In this document: positions 42,987-53,006 of the stretch, piece by piece
How positions within the stretch are numbered: position 1 is the stretch's first letter
Layout: every line of letters begins with the position of its first letter
NCBI GenBank assembly: GCA_026419775.2
Contig: JAOPGA020000682.1
Coordinates: 22,241 to 86,240, forward strand
Reading direction: 5' to 3'
DNA from: Acrasis kona
Lineage: Eukaryota > Heterolobosea > Eutetramitea > Acrasida > Acrasidae
Length of the DNA stretch: 64,000 bases
The notes under the pieces: generated by a model
The model's database searches: none
What the model was told of the DNA's origin: nothing
The model's input: only the letters and a program-made list of their open reading frames with translations
Program-made: the position numbers and the translations under genes

Positions 42987-45482
42987 ATGAGGAGAGCGGT
43001 AACATCCTATCAAAAACAAAGCAATGTTGTTGATAGCGGTAGCTCCCCTACGGTACTCAGATCAAACTCAAGAAACGACAAAATACTACAGACGGTTCAG
43101 AAGTTATCAAATGCGGTAGAGGAGGTTCAAATGGTAAACAAGTCTAGAGTGCCGATCGAAGACCCGGTAAACCCATTTTTTGTAAATACTCGCGTTACAG
43201 GTTTCGAAAGCAAGGCAACATCCACTGTTCTATCTGCTCCTAAAAGGGCCATATCTCTGCAGGATGCTGAATACCGTTCACCTGTATACAAAACTAAGAC
43301 AGAGGTACACAGTTCTGTAGCAATATCGGCGCCACCTCCAAAATCAACCACTGTTTCGCGAATCAATAAACTTCCACCACCCCCAACACCATCAAACGTT
43401 ACACCAATACCTTTACGAACGAACCAAAACGTCCCTCCTATTCCTGAGGAGCTGTCAAAATTAAAACTGATAAAATCTTCAATCTCAATACAAGAAGTGT
43501 CACCAAAAAAGCTACCTCCTCCACCATCCTCAAGCGTGATTCGCGCAGCTTCTTCGCAACATACAATATTTTCACCGACAGAGAAAGATGTATTCCAGTT
43601 CGACATGAAAGCGTATCAGCATTCAACATCATTAATGGAACACGACGCGGAAGCGACAGTACTTGTTGATTGGTGCAGAACATTATTCCGAAACCAAGAA
43701 TGTTACTTCAAGTGCATTAAAGAAATATACGTTGGGAATGATTACGAAGAAAGCAGAGAATTAAGACAAAAGCACCTCACATTACTATCAGACTCGGTTG
43801 TCGATTTGGAATATCATCAAGACGACAATGATTCAAGAATTGAGTTCGTTAAGCAGGAGTTGACAATACTTTATAGTTTGTTACAAAAGCCTCGTACATT
43901 GATTCGTAATCTGACGTCTGACAACGTAGTTTGGACGCCTGCCGAGATTATCTTTATTTACAAATACCGCCGCCTACTTGTACAGGAACCTCGACTGTTC
44001 GTTACAGTTTTGAGTGTCATATCATGGGATGATGTAAGATCTAAAAAAGATAACATAGCACTTCTTCATCCTCTTTGTAATGGGTTGACTGTGGAGGATG
44101 CACTTGAGTTATTGCACACCATGAAGCATATACCTGAACTTTTAATTGTAGCCGTTGATATTCTAAGAAAATGTAAAATTCAAGAAATTGATTTCTTTCT
44201 TCCTCAATTACTACGTATGACGAAACATTATGATCGCATCTCTGAAATTGAAAATCTCTTGGCAAAGTTTTTGATGGAATGCGTCCCAAGTTCCAAAAGC
44301 ATTTTTAATAAATTATCTTGGTCTTTGTTAGTTCAGTTGCAACACGACCCCTACAACACAACTCTACGAAAGATGCGTAATGATTTGTGGATGGTGAAGG
44401 GTGATGAACGCGAGGTACTATACAAACAACAAGCTCTTGTAAATCATTTGTCCTTTATTGCAGATAATTTTGCTAAAAAAATGTCCTCTTTGACTAGATC
44501 TCAACGTGTGTTGATGTTGCAAAGTTTTTTGGGAGATTCACGTAATGATAATAGTTTCAATTTCGGTTGGTCCGAGGTTTTTCCATTGCCTTATCTTCCT
44601 GAAGGTTTTATGCACTTGAATCTAAATGCTTTGCAGGGAATGCATCCGGAATCTTGCTTCATCTTCAAAAGCGCGATGGCTCCTCTTGTAATACCAATGC
44701 TATGCGGAGATAAACAAATCTATAAAGTCATCTTTAAGAAGGGCGACGATCTTAGACAAGACGCCTTGATGCTGCAAGTCATCCGTTTTATGGATTTGTC
44801 CCTTAAACACCACAATATAAATCTTTATTTGACTTTGTATAAATGTGTTGCGACTGGTCGTGATACAGGTCTTGTTGAAATGGTTGATAAAAGTCATACA
44901 TTGGCAAGTATACTCGAAACTTCTTCAATTTATGATTTCTTGTGTAAGTATAACGAACAAGGCCCCACATTGGAGAAGGCGTTTGAGCGTTATATTAAAA
45001 GCTGCGCTGGCTATTGTGTGATAACGTATTTATTGGGAATAGGTGATCGCCATTTAGATAATCTACTATTGAAACAAGATGGCAGCATGTTCCACATTGA
45101 TTTTGGCTTTGTGCTGGGAGAGGATCCTAAACCTTTATTCACAACACCTTATATGAGGTTAAATAAAGAAATGATGCAGGTCATGTATATGGATAAGAGA
45201 TATCATGATATGTTTTATCGTACATGTTGTGAAGTGTTTTGGATCTTGAGACAATATAGTAATATTATATGTACTCTTCTTGTCTCAATGATTGATGCCG
45301 GAATGGATCAAATCAACATTGACAACATCCGCCAGCTAATGAAAGAAAATTTTGCTCTTTATTTGAATACACGTGAGTCTGTGAATGAATTTATTATCAA
45401 TCGTATTGACGAGAGCCTAAACATGGTGCTTCCGGCAATAAATGAGCACATACATCGCATAGCCCAAAATTTAAGGGATTAA
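42987..45482 (+). CDS. VPS34: VPS34 class III phosphatidylinositol 3-kinase without a visible C2 domain
   Basis: 831 residues from ATG 42987; one coding exon, with a probable 5'-UTR splice acceptor just upstream. It makes PI3P for endosomes and autophagy. The helical PIK domain begins near residue 300 (LTSDNVVWTPAEIIFIYKYR). The lipid kinase domain has CFIFKSAMAPL, GVGDRHLDN-like GIGDRHLDNLLL (about residue 685) and FHIDFGFVLGEDPKP (about 705). Its end reads AINEHIHRIAQNLRD, as in VPS34. The first ~200 residues are disordered and Pro-rich (KLPPPPTPSN, VPPIPEELSKL); the VPS34 C2 domain is not recognisable. Catalytic residues look intact. Confidence 0.88.
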   Translation: MRRAVTSYQKQSNVVDSGSSPTVLRSNSRNDKILQTVQKLSNAVEEVQMVNKSRVPIEDPVNPFFVNTRVTGFESKATSTVLSAPKRAISLQDAEYRSPVYKTKTEVHSSVAISAPPPKSTTVSRINKLPPPPTPSNVTPIPLRTNQNVPPIPEELSKLKLIKSSISIQEVSPKKLPPPPSSSVIRAASSQHTIFSPTEKDVFQFDMKAYQHSTSLMEHDAEATVLVDWCRTLFRNQECYFKCIKEIYVGNDYEESRELRQKHLTLLSDSVVDLEYHQDDNDSRIEFVKQELTILYSLLQKPRTLIRNLTSDNVVWTPAEIIFIYKYRRLLVQEPRLFVTVLSVISWDDVRSKKDNIALLHPLCNGLTVEDALELLHTMKHIPELLIVAVDILRKCKIQEIDFFLPQLLRMTKHYDRISEIENLLAKFLMECVPSSKSIFNKLSWSLLVQLQHDPYNTTLRKMRNDLWMVKGDEREVLYKQQALVNHLSFIADNFAKKMSSLTRSQRVLMLQSFLGDSRNDNSFNFGWSEVFPLPYLPEGFMHLNLNALQGMHPESCFIFKSAMAPLVIPMLCGDKQIYKVIFKKGDDLRQDALMLQVIRFMDLSLKHHNINLYLTLYKCVATGRDTGLVEMVDKSHTLASILETSSIYDFLCKYNEQGPTLEKAFERYIKSCAGYCVITYLLGIGDRHLDNLLLKQDGSMFHIDFGFVLGEDPKPLFTTPYMRLNKEMMQVMYMDKRYHDMFYRTCCEVFWILRQYSNIICTLLVSMIDAGMDQINIDNIRQLMKENFALYLNTRESVNEFIINRIDESLNMVLPAINEHIHRIAQNLRD

Positions 45483-45677
45483 TAAATTAATTTTAATACT
45501 ATTTTCTGCCCTAACCCGAGGATTTTTCCCTTTATCCGCTAATCAATTTCAACATCAGTGTATTCTACACACATCATGATTCGAAAAATGTCAATAGTTT
45601 TGTAAAGGTGTATTGTGCTGGTTGGCTACTCTATTTTTCAACATCACAACCAACGCCTGTCACAAGGATCAGAACGG

Positions 45678-46420
45678 ATGGGTAATCAGCACGGAGGTCA
45701 AAAGGCTCTAAAAAAGCAAGAGCTAAAGAAATTAGTAGAAACGACACACTGTAATAACTTGATATAATCTCTCCCACTAAACCTTCGTTTAGTTGATATC
45801 GAGGAAATTAGAAAGCTGTTTGAGCAATTCAAGGGAATTAGCAGCTCACGCGAGGATGACGGGGTTATAGATAAACAAGAATTCCAAAATGCTCTCGGCC
45901 TCAAGGTGCGCTTCCAACCTGTCTAATTTATAACTGTATTAGGATTCTTTGTTTGTAGATCGTATGTTCTCGTTGTTTGATGAAGACAACGACGGCACAA
46001 TTGACTTCCGAGAATTCATTTGTGGTCTCAGCGTATTCTGCGAAAAAGGAACTATTGACGAAAAGCTCAAATGTAGGAGATTATTTTTCTCATTACTAAC
46101 CTTTAGTCTCCTTCCGCATTTATGACTTCGACAATGACGGCTGCATTGATAAAGAAGAACTGTTCAAGTTACTTGAAGCCATTGTACAGAACAGCTTGGG
46201 AATACCTCAAGAGCAGTTACATTCATTAGTAGATGCCACCTTCGCAGAAGCCGATACAGGTGAGCGCAGTTTTTTAATTAACTCTTAACTGACAACCAAA
46301 GATGGAGATGGAAAAATTTCTTTTGAAGAATATAGAGTGTTGGTCACCAAGCACCCAGCAATGATCGGAAACATGACTATCACTACCAACGTTAAACGCA
46401 ACACAGGTGCTGCCCAATAA
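45678..46420 (+). CDS. CBL: Calcineurin B-like (CBL) calcium sensor
   Basis: Five exons (45678-45750, 45793-45905, 45943-46072, 46107-46259, 46302-46420) encode 195 residues. It starts MGNQHGG, a plausible N-myristoylation start. EF-hands read DDGVIDKQEF (degenerate), DEDNDGTIDFREF, DFDNDGCIDKEEL and DTDGDGKISFEEY. The KGISSSREDDGVI phrase and the ending LVTKHPAMIGNMTI are typical of CBLs, the partners of CIPK kinases, rather than of calcineurin B proper, although both are close relatives. It likely signals calcium at membranes. Five short introns are cleanly in phase, which supports the model. Confidence 0.82.
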
Positions 46421-46484
46421 CTGTTTGTACAAGAATATAAATGAATGTTTTTTGTTATTACTTTATTTTATTGTAATTGTCGTC

Positions 46485-47935
46485 ATGTCCCAATACCGTT
46501 TTGATGAAGACAACATCTCGTATGAAGCCCAAACATACGCAACATGCAACGGTCTAGTCATGAGGAGTAAACCTACACCAGAAAGTGACCCTAAATGTGT
46601 CACTGTTGAACATGTGGCTTTTACACTTCATCCCCACTCCTATCCTAGAAAGGCCTATGAAGACGTTGTTGAGGCATCCCCACTTTTGAACAGTGTTGTT
46701 GATGGCATGAGCAGAGATCCATCCTTTTTGGTTGAGAGTTTGAAAGGGTAAATGTTCAGTTGTACACACTCTAATGCATACGTAGAACAGCACAAGCGGA
46801 TGATTTTACAGGAAAACTCTTGGACATTTATAAGCGTACGTTTGAGTCGAACAAAAACAAGTACGCCATGGCTGTCCACAGATCAGATTACATGCTACAC
46901 CACGACACGGAGAAAAATGAGCACATTCCCCAACAAGTGGAACTCAATACCATTTCTTCCGCTTTTTTGTCCCTTAGTACCTTAACTCATGATTTACACC
47001 AATACTTGAGTAGCCCATCAGAAAAGAAGAGCGGAGAATGGATTCGCTCAACATCAAAAGATACTGTACCCAAGCTATTCGCCAAGGCACATGAGGTTTT
47101 CGGAGAAAAGGGACAGGTGATTCTATTCGTAGTGCAAGCCAACGAACGCAATTATGCAGATCAAAAGCATCTGCAACATGCGCTCTGGGAAAAGTACCAA
47201 ATACCAGTAGTTAGAAAAACATTAAGCGAACTCTCCAAGCTATCGGATCAAAAGAAACTACTTTGCGACGGAAACATTGTAATCGAAGGCCGCGTAGTTA
47301 GCGTAGTCTACTTTAGAGCAGGCTACACACCAGATGACTACCCGACACAGAGTGAGTGGAACGCTCGTTACGAAGTGGAAGCATCAAGCGCCATCAAGTG
47401 TCCCAACATTGGACATCATCTAGTGGGAGCCAAAAAGATCCAGCAAGTCATGGCGGACCAAAAAGTACTTTCAAAATTCTCCAATCAACACGAAAAGATC
47501 TTCAAACTATTCACAGGACTGTATGGACTTGAGAGCACTTTAGATCAATCCACCATTCAACACGCAATTCAACATCCCGAACTATACGTGCTCAAACCAC
47601 AAAGAGAAGGAGGAGGAAACCTAATTCATGGACAGAGAATGCAAGCATTATTAAAGGAAGAATTAGATAAAGACCTTGCACGTGATAAATACATTTTAAT
47701 GAAAAGAATAAAACCACAATCATTTCAGTCCCGCATCATGCGTTCAGGTGTCACGAAGGATGTTGAATGTGTGGCAGAGCTTGGTACTTTTGGCTTATAT
47801 TTACATAATGGAGTTGACCAGGAGGCTGTTGTAAACGAATGTGGTGGTTATTTGTTGAGAACGAAAGCCGCTCATGATGAAGATGGTGGAGTGGCCTCTG
47901 GTATCGCAAGTATGGACTCTTTGTGTTTGATCTAA
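46485..47935 (+). CDS. GSS: Glutathione synthetase (eukaryotic type)
   Basis: Two exons (46485-46747, 46786-47935; 38-nt intron) give 470 residues, the usual length. It joins gamma-glutamylcysteine and glycine using ATP. Family blocks are all present: a YFRAGYTPDDYP motif, the ATP-grasp glycine loop KPQREGGGNLIHG, ILMKRIKP and the terminal LLRTKAAHDEDGGVASGIA. The splice site was chosen because the GTAG acceptor at 46785 gives an in-frame TAQADDFTGKLLDIY junction, while nearer AGs create a stop. Location is cytosolic (no presequence). Confidence 0.93.
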
Positions 47936-47948
47936 AAATAAACTTTGT

Positions 47949-50567
47949 TTACAATACGGCTGATTGTGGTCTGTTGCTATTTCCCCGTGATGATGGCGAA
48001 GTACTTTGTCTGAGCGTTTCTACCGCTTGTTTTAGTTGTTTGTTTTGCTTTTCCAAGTTACTAATATGATGTTTGTTGAAGAGTGGATCCAAAAGGTTGT
48101 AGTCGCATTCTGGTGTTTGTTTTTGTTTGGTTCTATTGCTGTGTGAAGAGTGCCCATTCCTGGTTACTGGTCTGGAGGCTTGATTTACGCTATAACTTCT
48201 TCTTGATGTACTTTTATCCGAAGCACCTTGTTCGAGAGTGATTAGGGGATGACCTGTGGTTGATGGTCTGCTGCCTGCTCTTGATACGCTCAGTGAGGAC
48301 AAGCTTCTTTTTGTACTTGGTAGATCAAGGAGATGTGTCCCTATTTCATATTCCGGACTTTTATTGTAACTTTCACATTTTTTTATAAAGTCGTTGACAT
48401 ATTTGATCTTTGTGTTGAGGTGAGGTAGCAAATCATTACGTGGTGGGTCTGGTTTGTCTTTTTCAGTTAACCGAATTGGCTTTGCATTGAAGCGCATGTG
48501 TGCGGGGAATTGGCCAGTCTCGAGTTGCTCTATGATATGACTTAACTTTACCGAATACTCATACAAAATTGAAACTTCTCTATCATAAACTTTGACTTCT
48601 TCATCCATCCGCTGTTTGTAAGCATTGAATTCATCCTGTACGGCTTTCTTGTCCCTCTCCTTCTCTTTGATTAAATTATTCAATACCCCTTCTTTTTGTC
48701 TGAATGCCCTCTCCACATCAGTTACCACAGTTTGGAATTCTTGTTCCTTCTTCTTTTTTTCTAATGCCTCGACCACCCTTTTATCATAATCTGCGTTTGC
48801 ATCCGAATAATTATCATCTAATCTACTGCATCTTTCGTTCAATATTGCAGTGAGCTCTTGGATTTCCTTTTCATAGTTTGTTTGTTGCTCCACGTCCCTC
48901 TTGTTGGCATTTTCGACTAACGTTTCTATGGCATGCTTATGGTCAAGGGCTGTCTTCGATATTTGAGCGGACATATCGGATAATTTCTTCCTATGTGCAT
49001 TTACTGAATTCTTGTGTGCCTTTTCTTCATTGCTAAGGCTTGTTTGTGTTTTTTGTAAGGTATCACTCAGCTTGTCAATCTTGATTTGCATTTGTTGTTT
49101 CTCCTTCATTAGTCTGTCAATCTTCCTCTCTCTATCGTTTATTTCGTTTATACTCGATTTAGTTAGCCCTCCAGGAGCTAAGGCTGATTGAAGAATTGAA
49201 AATTGTGTCTCCTCCATCCTAAATGGTCTGTTCGCTGTTTTTTGTAGTTGCGCTGTCAGTCTAGTAATTTCATTATTCAGGGCTTCAATTCTAGCTTCAC
49301 TTTCCGCTTTTACGTCAGACAGATCCTTATGAGCGCACAATAAAGAGCTTTCTAGAGATTTTATGCGGGCAGACTCGCTTTGGTATTGAGCCATAGAGTT
49401 ACCATCGTTTGTTACATCATTTTCTGCTAATAATTGATGTGTAAACTGTATAGTATTCAAATTGGTGCTGAAATCTTGTTTTGTGAAGTCGACAACAGAT
49501 ATCAAACAAACAGTGCAATCATGCGACATATGGCTCTCCAAAAGGCCGGTAAGAAAGCTGTCACGATAAATAGGGATACGGTCTTTTTTGTGTAGGGAAT
49601 TTATTACTCTCCCCATAACCTTCATATCTTCTACATTTTGTTCACATCCTGACAATTCTATAAAATGTAGACGACCACATATCGCATCAGATAAATCTGA
49701 AGTTCCATCTGAAGAATCAATTCTTGGCTTCTGCGAAATGATTATAGTAGTCACCGTATGTGACTTATGTGAGTACCTCTTGTATTGCTCAACACAATCT
49801 CTCGATTGTATTACGGTGTCTATACATTTATTAGCATGAGCTTTAGACCTAATTTTGATTTTGTGTAGTTCAGGGAGTTTTGACTCCCCTGTTGTGTGGT
49901 CGAAAGACACAGGAGTCGTTCGTAGAGTATATTCCTCGCTGTTTTTATTCTGAATTGATAAATGATCCAAGTAGTTTTGAAAGTCAGCAGGTTTCATTTG
50001 TTGCTCCAGTTGACACAGTGCTCCGAGATCTCCAACTTTATCATGAGAAACCTCAAATACTGAGAGCTCTAACTCGAACTTGGTGAAGAACTTGTGGTGC
50101 TCTATATAATTAAACAGGGTGTCTAGCGCTCTAGTAATCATCCCTCTGTCATTCCCTGAAGAACCGTCGTCGGTTCCAATAATACAATGTGTCTTTCCTG
50201 CACCGCTATGACCGTAAGCTATGAGAAATGCATTAAATCCAGATAACGCTTTTTCCACTAATGGTAACACGCATTCTTCGTAAATATTTTGCTGAGTAGA
50301 GGAGTTGGTGAAAACTTTGTCAAATAAGAATTTTCTAGTTGGGGCCCTCTTGTTATTTGAATCAGTGATGGTTAAAAGTCTTCCTAATTCCTGTGCAGTT
50401 GATAAATCGTATGAATCAGATATAGTAACCGTTTCTGACTGTTCGCTGTCCACAATACGAAGAGCGACCCGAACATTTGAGTCTTTCATTTTGTAAGAAG
50501 ATATGGCGGCAAATCTATACGAACTTCTACAGCATGGGAAAGTTACAAAGGAGATGGAGTCAACCAT
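47949..50567 (-). CDS. Divergent kinesin with long coiled-coil tail
   Basis: 872 residues from the first ATG (50567); an in-frame ATG at 50489 gives 846 and starts at the motor itself (MKDSNVRVALRI). The motor head has an intact P-loop (AYGHSGAGKTH) and a FDKVF strand. Switch I reads YSHKSH where NxxSSRSH is usual, and switch II reads ELSGCE for DLAGSE. A coiled coil fills about residues 410-680, then a disordered Ser-rich tail. No family (kinesin-6/9 etc.) is clear. The altered switches may weaken or abolish ATP turnover. Single exon. Confidence 0.8.
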   Translation of the reverse strand: MVDSISFVTFPCCRSSYRFAAISSYKMKDSNVRVALRIVDSEQSETVTISDSYDLSTAQELGRLLTITDSNNKRAPTRKFLFDKVFTNSSTQQNIYEECVLPLVEKALSGFNAFLIAYGHSGAGKTHCIIGTDDGSSGNDRGMITRALDTLFNYIEHHKFFTKFELELSVFEVSHDKVGDLGALCQLEQQMKPADFQNYLDHLSIQNKNSEEYTLRTTPVSFDHTTGESKLPELHKIKIRSKAHANKCIDTVIQSRDCVEQYKRYSHKSHTVTTIIISQKPRIDSSDGTSDLSDAICGRLHFIELSGCEQNVEDMKVMGRVINSLHKKDRIPIYRDSFLTGLLESHMSHDCTVCLISVVDFTKQDFSTNLNTIQFTHQLLAENDVTNDGNSMAQYQSESARIKSLESSLLCAHKDLSDVKAESEARIEALNNEITRLTAQLQKTANRPFRMEETQFSILQSALAPGGLTKSSINEINDRERKIDRLMKEKQQMQIKIDKLSDTLQKTQTSLSNEEKAHKNSVNAHRKKLSDMSAQISKTALDHKHAIETLVENANKRDVEQQTNYEKEIQELTAILNERCSRLDDNYSDANADYDKRVVEALEKKKKEQEFQTVVTDVERAFRQKEGVLNNLIKEKERDKKAVQDEFNAYKQRMDEEVKVYDREVSILYEYSVKLSHIIEQLETGQFPAHMRFNAKPIRLTEKDKPDPPRNDLLPHLNTKIKYVNDFIKKCESYNKSPEYEIGTHLLDLPSTKRSLSSLSVSRAGSRPSTTGHPLITLEQGASDKSTSRRSYSVNQASRPVTRNGHSSHSNRTKQKQTPECDYNLLDPLFNKHHISNLEKQNKQLKQAVETLRQSTSPSSRGNSNRPQSAVL

Positions 50568-50863
50568 ACATCGTAGAGTATATTAGGGAAGTAGCTATGC
50601 GCCGTTGGACGGCTATGGGACCCTAAATACCACCTTATGTGGTTTCACAATACACTACAGTAAGTATACTATTACAGCTACTGGGAGCCAGTATGCTTAC
50701 CGTATAGGGAGCCGAACTGTCTAGAAACAATTAGTGCAAAAGAATCGGTTGGGTGTTGAGGTAAATCGAGAATAGTTCCTACTTCGGTCAGTGCTACCGT
50801 AATAGCAAGAAACAAGCCATATAAGCTTATTGATCGTGATATACCGTGTACTTATACCCTGTG

Positions 50864-50958
50864 CGCTTCTTCTTCTGCACCTCAGTTGCATTGGTGGTTT
50901 GTTGACATGTTTGAAATTTGACAGAATCGAAGAAAACCTTTTTAGAAATCAATTTATT
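50864..50958 (-). repeat. Dispersed AT-hook module, copy B (no AT-hook)
   Basis: Opposite-strand copy of the first ~100 bp of 5461-5562, sharing LISKK, FQTC and EVQKKKR in translation. After KKKR the two copies differ: copy A continues into GRPKK and copy B does not. It lies in a minus-strand frame (51060-50827) that adjoins the orphan gene just upstream. Confidence 0.55.
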
Positions 50959-51029
50959 GATTGTATTGGTGTCGAAAAGTCTGTAATAATTGTGTAGCAC
51001 GTGGAGGTGCATGGTGAAAATGACTTGAT

Positions 51030-51679
51030 TTAAAACCGCATCAATCTCAATTCTTTCCACCTGACGTTGTCAGCCACCAAAACAGAACCATTGCTAATGT
51101 ATTCTGCAAGTAATTCCTCAGCTTTTGGAATGTCTCTTCTTTCCAAATCCAAAAGAGGACAGAAAGTTCTTACAAAAATACATCGTTCTTCACAAACGCT
51201 ATATTTCACGTTGTTCTCATTCAGCAATAGTTCGATCTTCTTCAGAATTCTGCCAACTAAAAAAATGAGAGGTCAAGACTTGATTAAACATTACCCATTC
51301 TAGGTCTGTTCCAGTGCATACCAGCAGCGAGCATTGTTGCAGGTGACAAATATCTAAACGTGCTATCCAAAGATCCAAAAAATTTCGCGATATCGATCTT
51401 GCTGTCTGATGATGGAGGTTCTCTAGTGACTCTGTAGTTAAAGCAGAGGTTCTTCATGCTGTCCGGTTCCGATAATTTTTTTCTTATGACTGCATCAATT
51501 TTCAGCCCATCTTTGAGTCTCTGCTCCTCAATTTCTGCATATTGCAGTTCAACTTCCTGCTTCTCCCTCTCTGCTTTTCTTTTCTGTTCTTCTTCCCTTC
51601 TTTTTTGTGCTTTTTTCTGTAGGAAGAATCTTGAAAAGGCTGCTACAATTACTGTCAAGAAAAGGTTTACACGGTTCAT
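51030..51679 (-). CDS. Uncharacterised protein with N-terminal hydrophobic segment
   Basis: Two exons (51679-51295, 51256-51030; 38-nt intron) give 203 residues. The N-terminus (VNLFLTVIVAAFSRFFL) could be a signal anchor. Residues ~20-55 are a Glu/Lys/Arg helix. The rest has an IDIAKFFGSLDSTFRYLSPA segment and many Cys in the second exon, but no recognised domain. A different frame continues past the stop (VERIEIDAVLNQ...) into repeat copy B, so the C-terminus may have been altered by that insertion. Support is length, a clean intron and an ATG. Confidence 0.45.
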
Positions 51680-51723
51680 GTCTGTGACTTAGTAACGATA
51701 AAATTATTTCTAAATAGGCCATT

Positions 51724-51735
51724 GGCCCATTTGTA

Positions 51736-51770
<35 letters not shown>

Positions 51771-51773
51771 AAT
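51724..51773. repeat. (AAAT)n microsatellite with shared leader
   Basis: TTTGTATAAATAAATAA leads into ~9 perfect AAAT units, then AATTATTTTG. The leader, including GGCCC just before it, matches the tract at 36183. Confidence 0.8.
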
Positions 51774-51981
51774 TATTTTGGGTTGACTTTCACAAATTAC
51801 TACCGGAGTGATTATCCTCTTAATAAAGTTTAATAATATTTGGGGCATAGCCATTCACGAAAATTAACAGACCAACTATTTAAAACTGAGTTGTTTTGTT
51901 CGTCAAGGTTAACGGAAATTAAACTTTTGAGACATGAAAATTTTATTTTCTTTTACACGCATTGAGACTTGAACAAGTAGT

Positions 51982-52647
51982 TTATTTCAAGTACACAAAT
52001 GTGACCCCATCAGATATAGTCACCATTGCAGGCTCCACTCTATTGTCATTCATTATCTTGTTATTCAACTCTCTAATAGCAACGTCATCCTCACTTGCAT
52101 TAGATGGATCCAGAACTCTTCCACCTCTAAGTACATTGTCGATAGAGATAAGACCACCTCTGCGAACCAGTTTCAGACACTTTTCATAATACGAATCATA
52201 TCCAGTCTTATCAGCGTCAATGAAGGCAAAATCAAAAGAGCCTGGTTCGCTTTTAATTAGCTCATCCAGAGTTTCTTCTGCTGGGGCTATTCTCAAATCA
52301 ATTTTATGTTGTACACCAGAGTCTTTCCAATACTTTTTTCCAACACTAGTCCACTCCTCAGAAATGTCGCAACATACTACTTTACCATCATCTGGAATTG
52401 CTAGGGCTGTACAAAGAGCACTATATCCGGTGAAAGTTCCAACCTCTAGGCACTTCCTGGCACCAAGTAACTTTAGAATCACCTTTGTAAGTTGTTGTTG
52501 CTCTGGACTGGATATCATCATTGCTCTTCCTCCCATCAACTTTATTGTCTCCTCTCTAAGCTGTTTTTGCGCTTCATTTTCCCTTACAGTAACCAATCTT
52601 CCGTACTCAACAATATCTTGTTGTATGAATCTGCTTCCTTTGTTCAT
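51982..52647 (-). CDS. CCoAOMT/COMTD1-type O-methyltransferase
   Basis: 221 residues, intronless, ATG start. SAM-binding motif I is LEVGTFTGYS (67-76). The metal/catalytic segment FDFAFIDADKTGY lies near residue 138, and the DNVLRGGRV block follows. These define the small cation-dependent O-methyltransferases that act on catechol-like or caffeoyl substrates. Its native substrate cannot be read from sequence. No targeting signal is visible. Confidence 0.92.
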   Translation of the reverse strand: MNKGSRFIQQDIVEYGRLVTVRENEAQKQLREETIKLMGGRAMMISSPEQQQLTKVILKLLGARKCLEVGTFTGYSALCTALAIPDDGKVVCCDISEEWTSVGKKYWKDSGVQHKIDLRIAPAEETLDELIKSEPGSFDFAFIDADKTGYDSYYEKCLKLVRRGGLISIDNVLRGGRVLDPSNASEDDVAIRELNNKIMNDNRVEPAMVTISDGVTFVYLK

Positions 52648-53006
52648 TTTCTGAATGGTTTAGAGATTTTATTAATGGGCTTTTATAGTGTCCAAATACC
52701 TCCGCTCCGACACAGTCGGATACAAGCTATCACTAGTCAACATCAAATCCCGATGACAAAAAATAGAAACTTTATTAGAACAGGTCTCTTGGGGCTTTTA
52801 ATTTCTTTTTATAGTCGAAGCCGCATAGATCTTAAAGGTGGATAAAAATTATTTCCAGCAGATACCCTCAGATACAACCTGCTCTGAGAAGATAGTCGTG
52901 TTGCAAAAGTGTATTTGCACTATCCTTACGAATTGTAAGGTGATGGATGACACTTATCCCATTCGTCGAACTCACCTAGTCATTTGACATTTGAAATAAC
53001 GCATCA

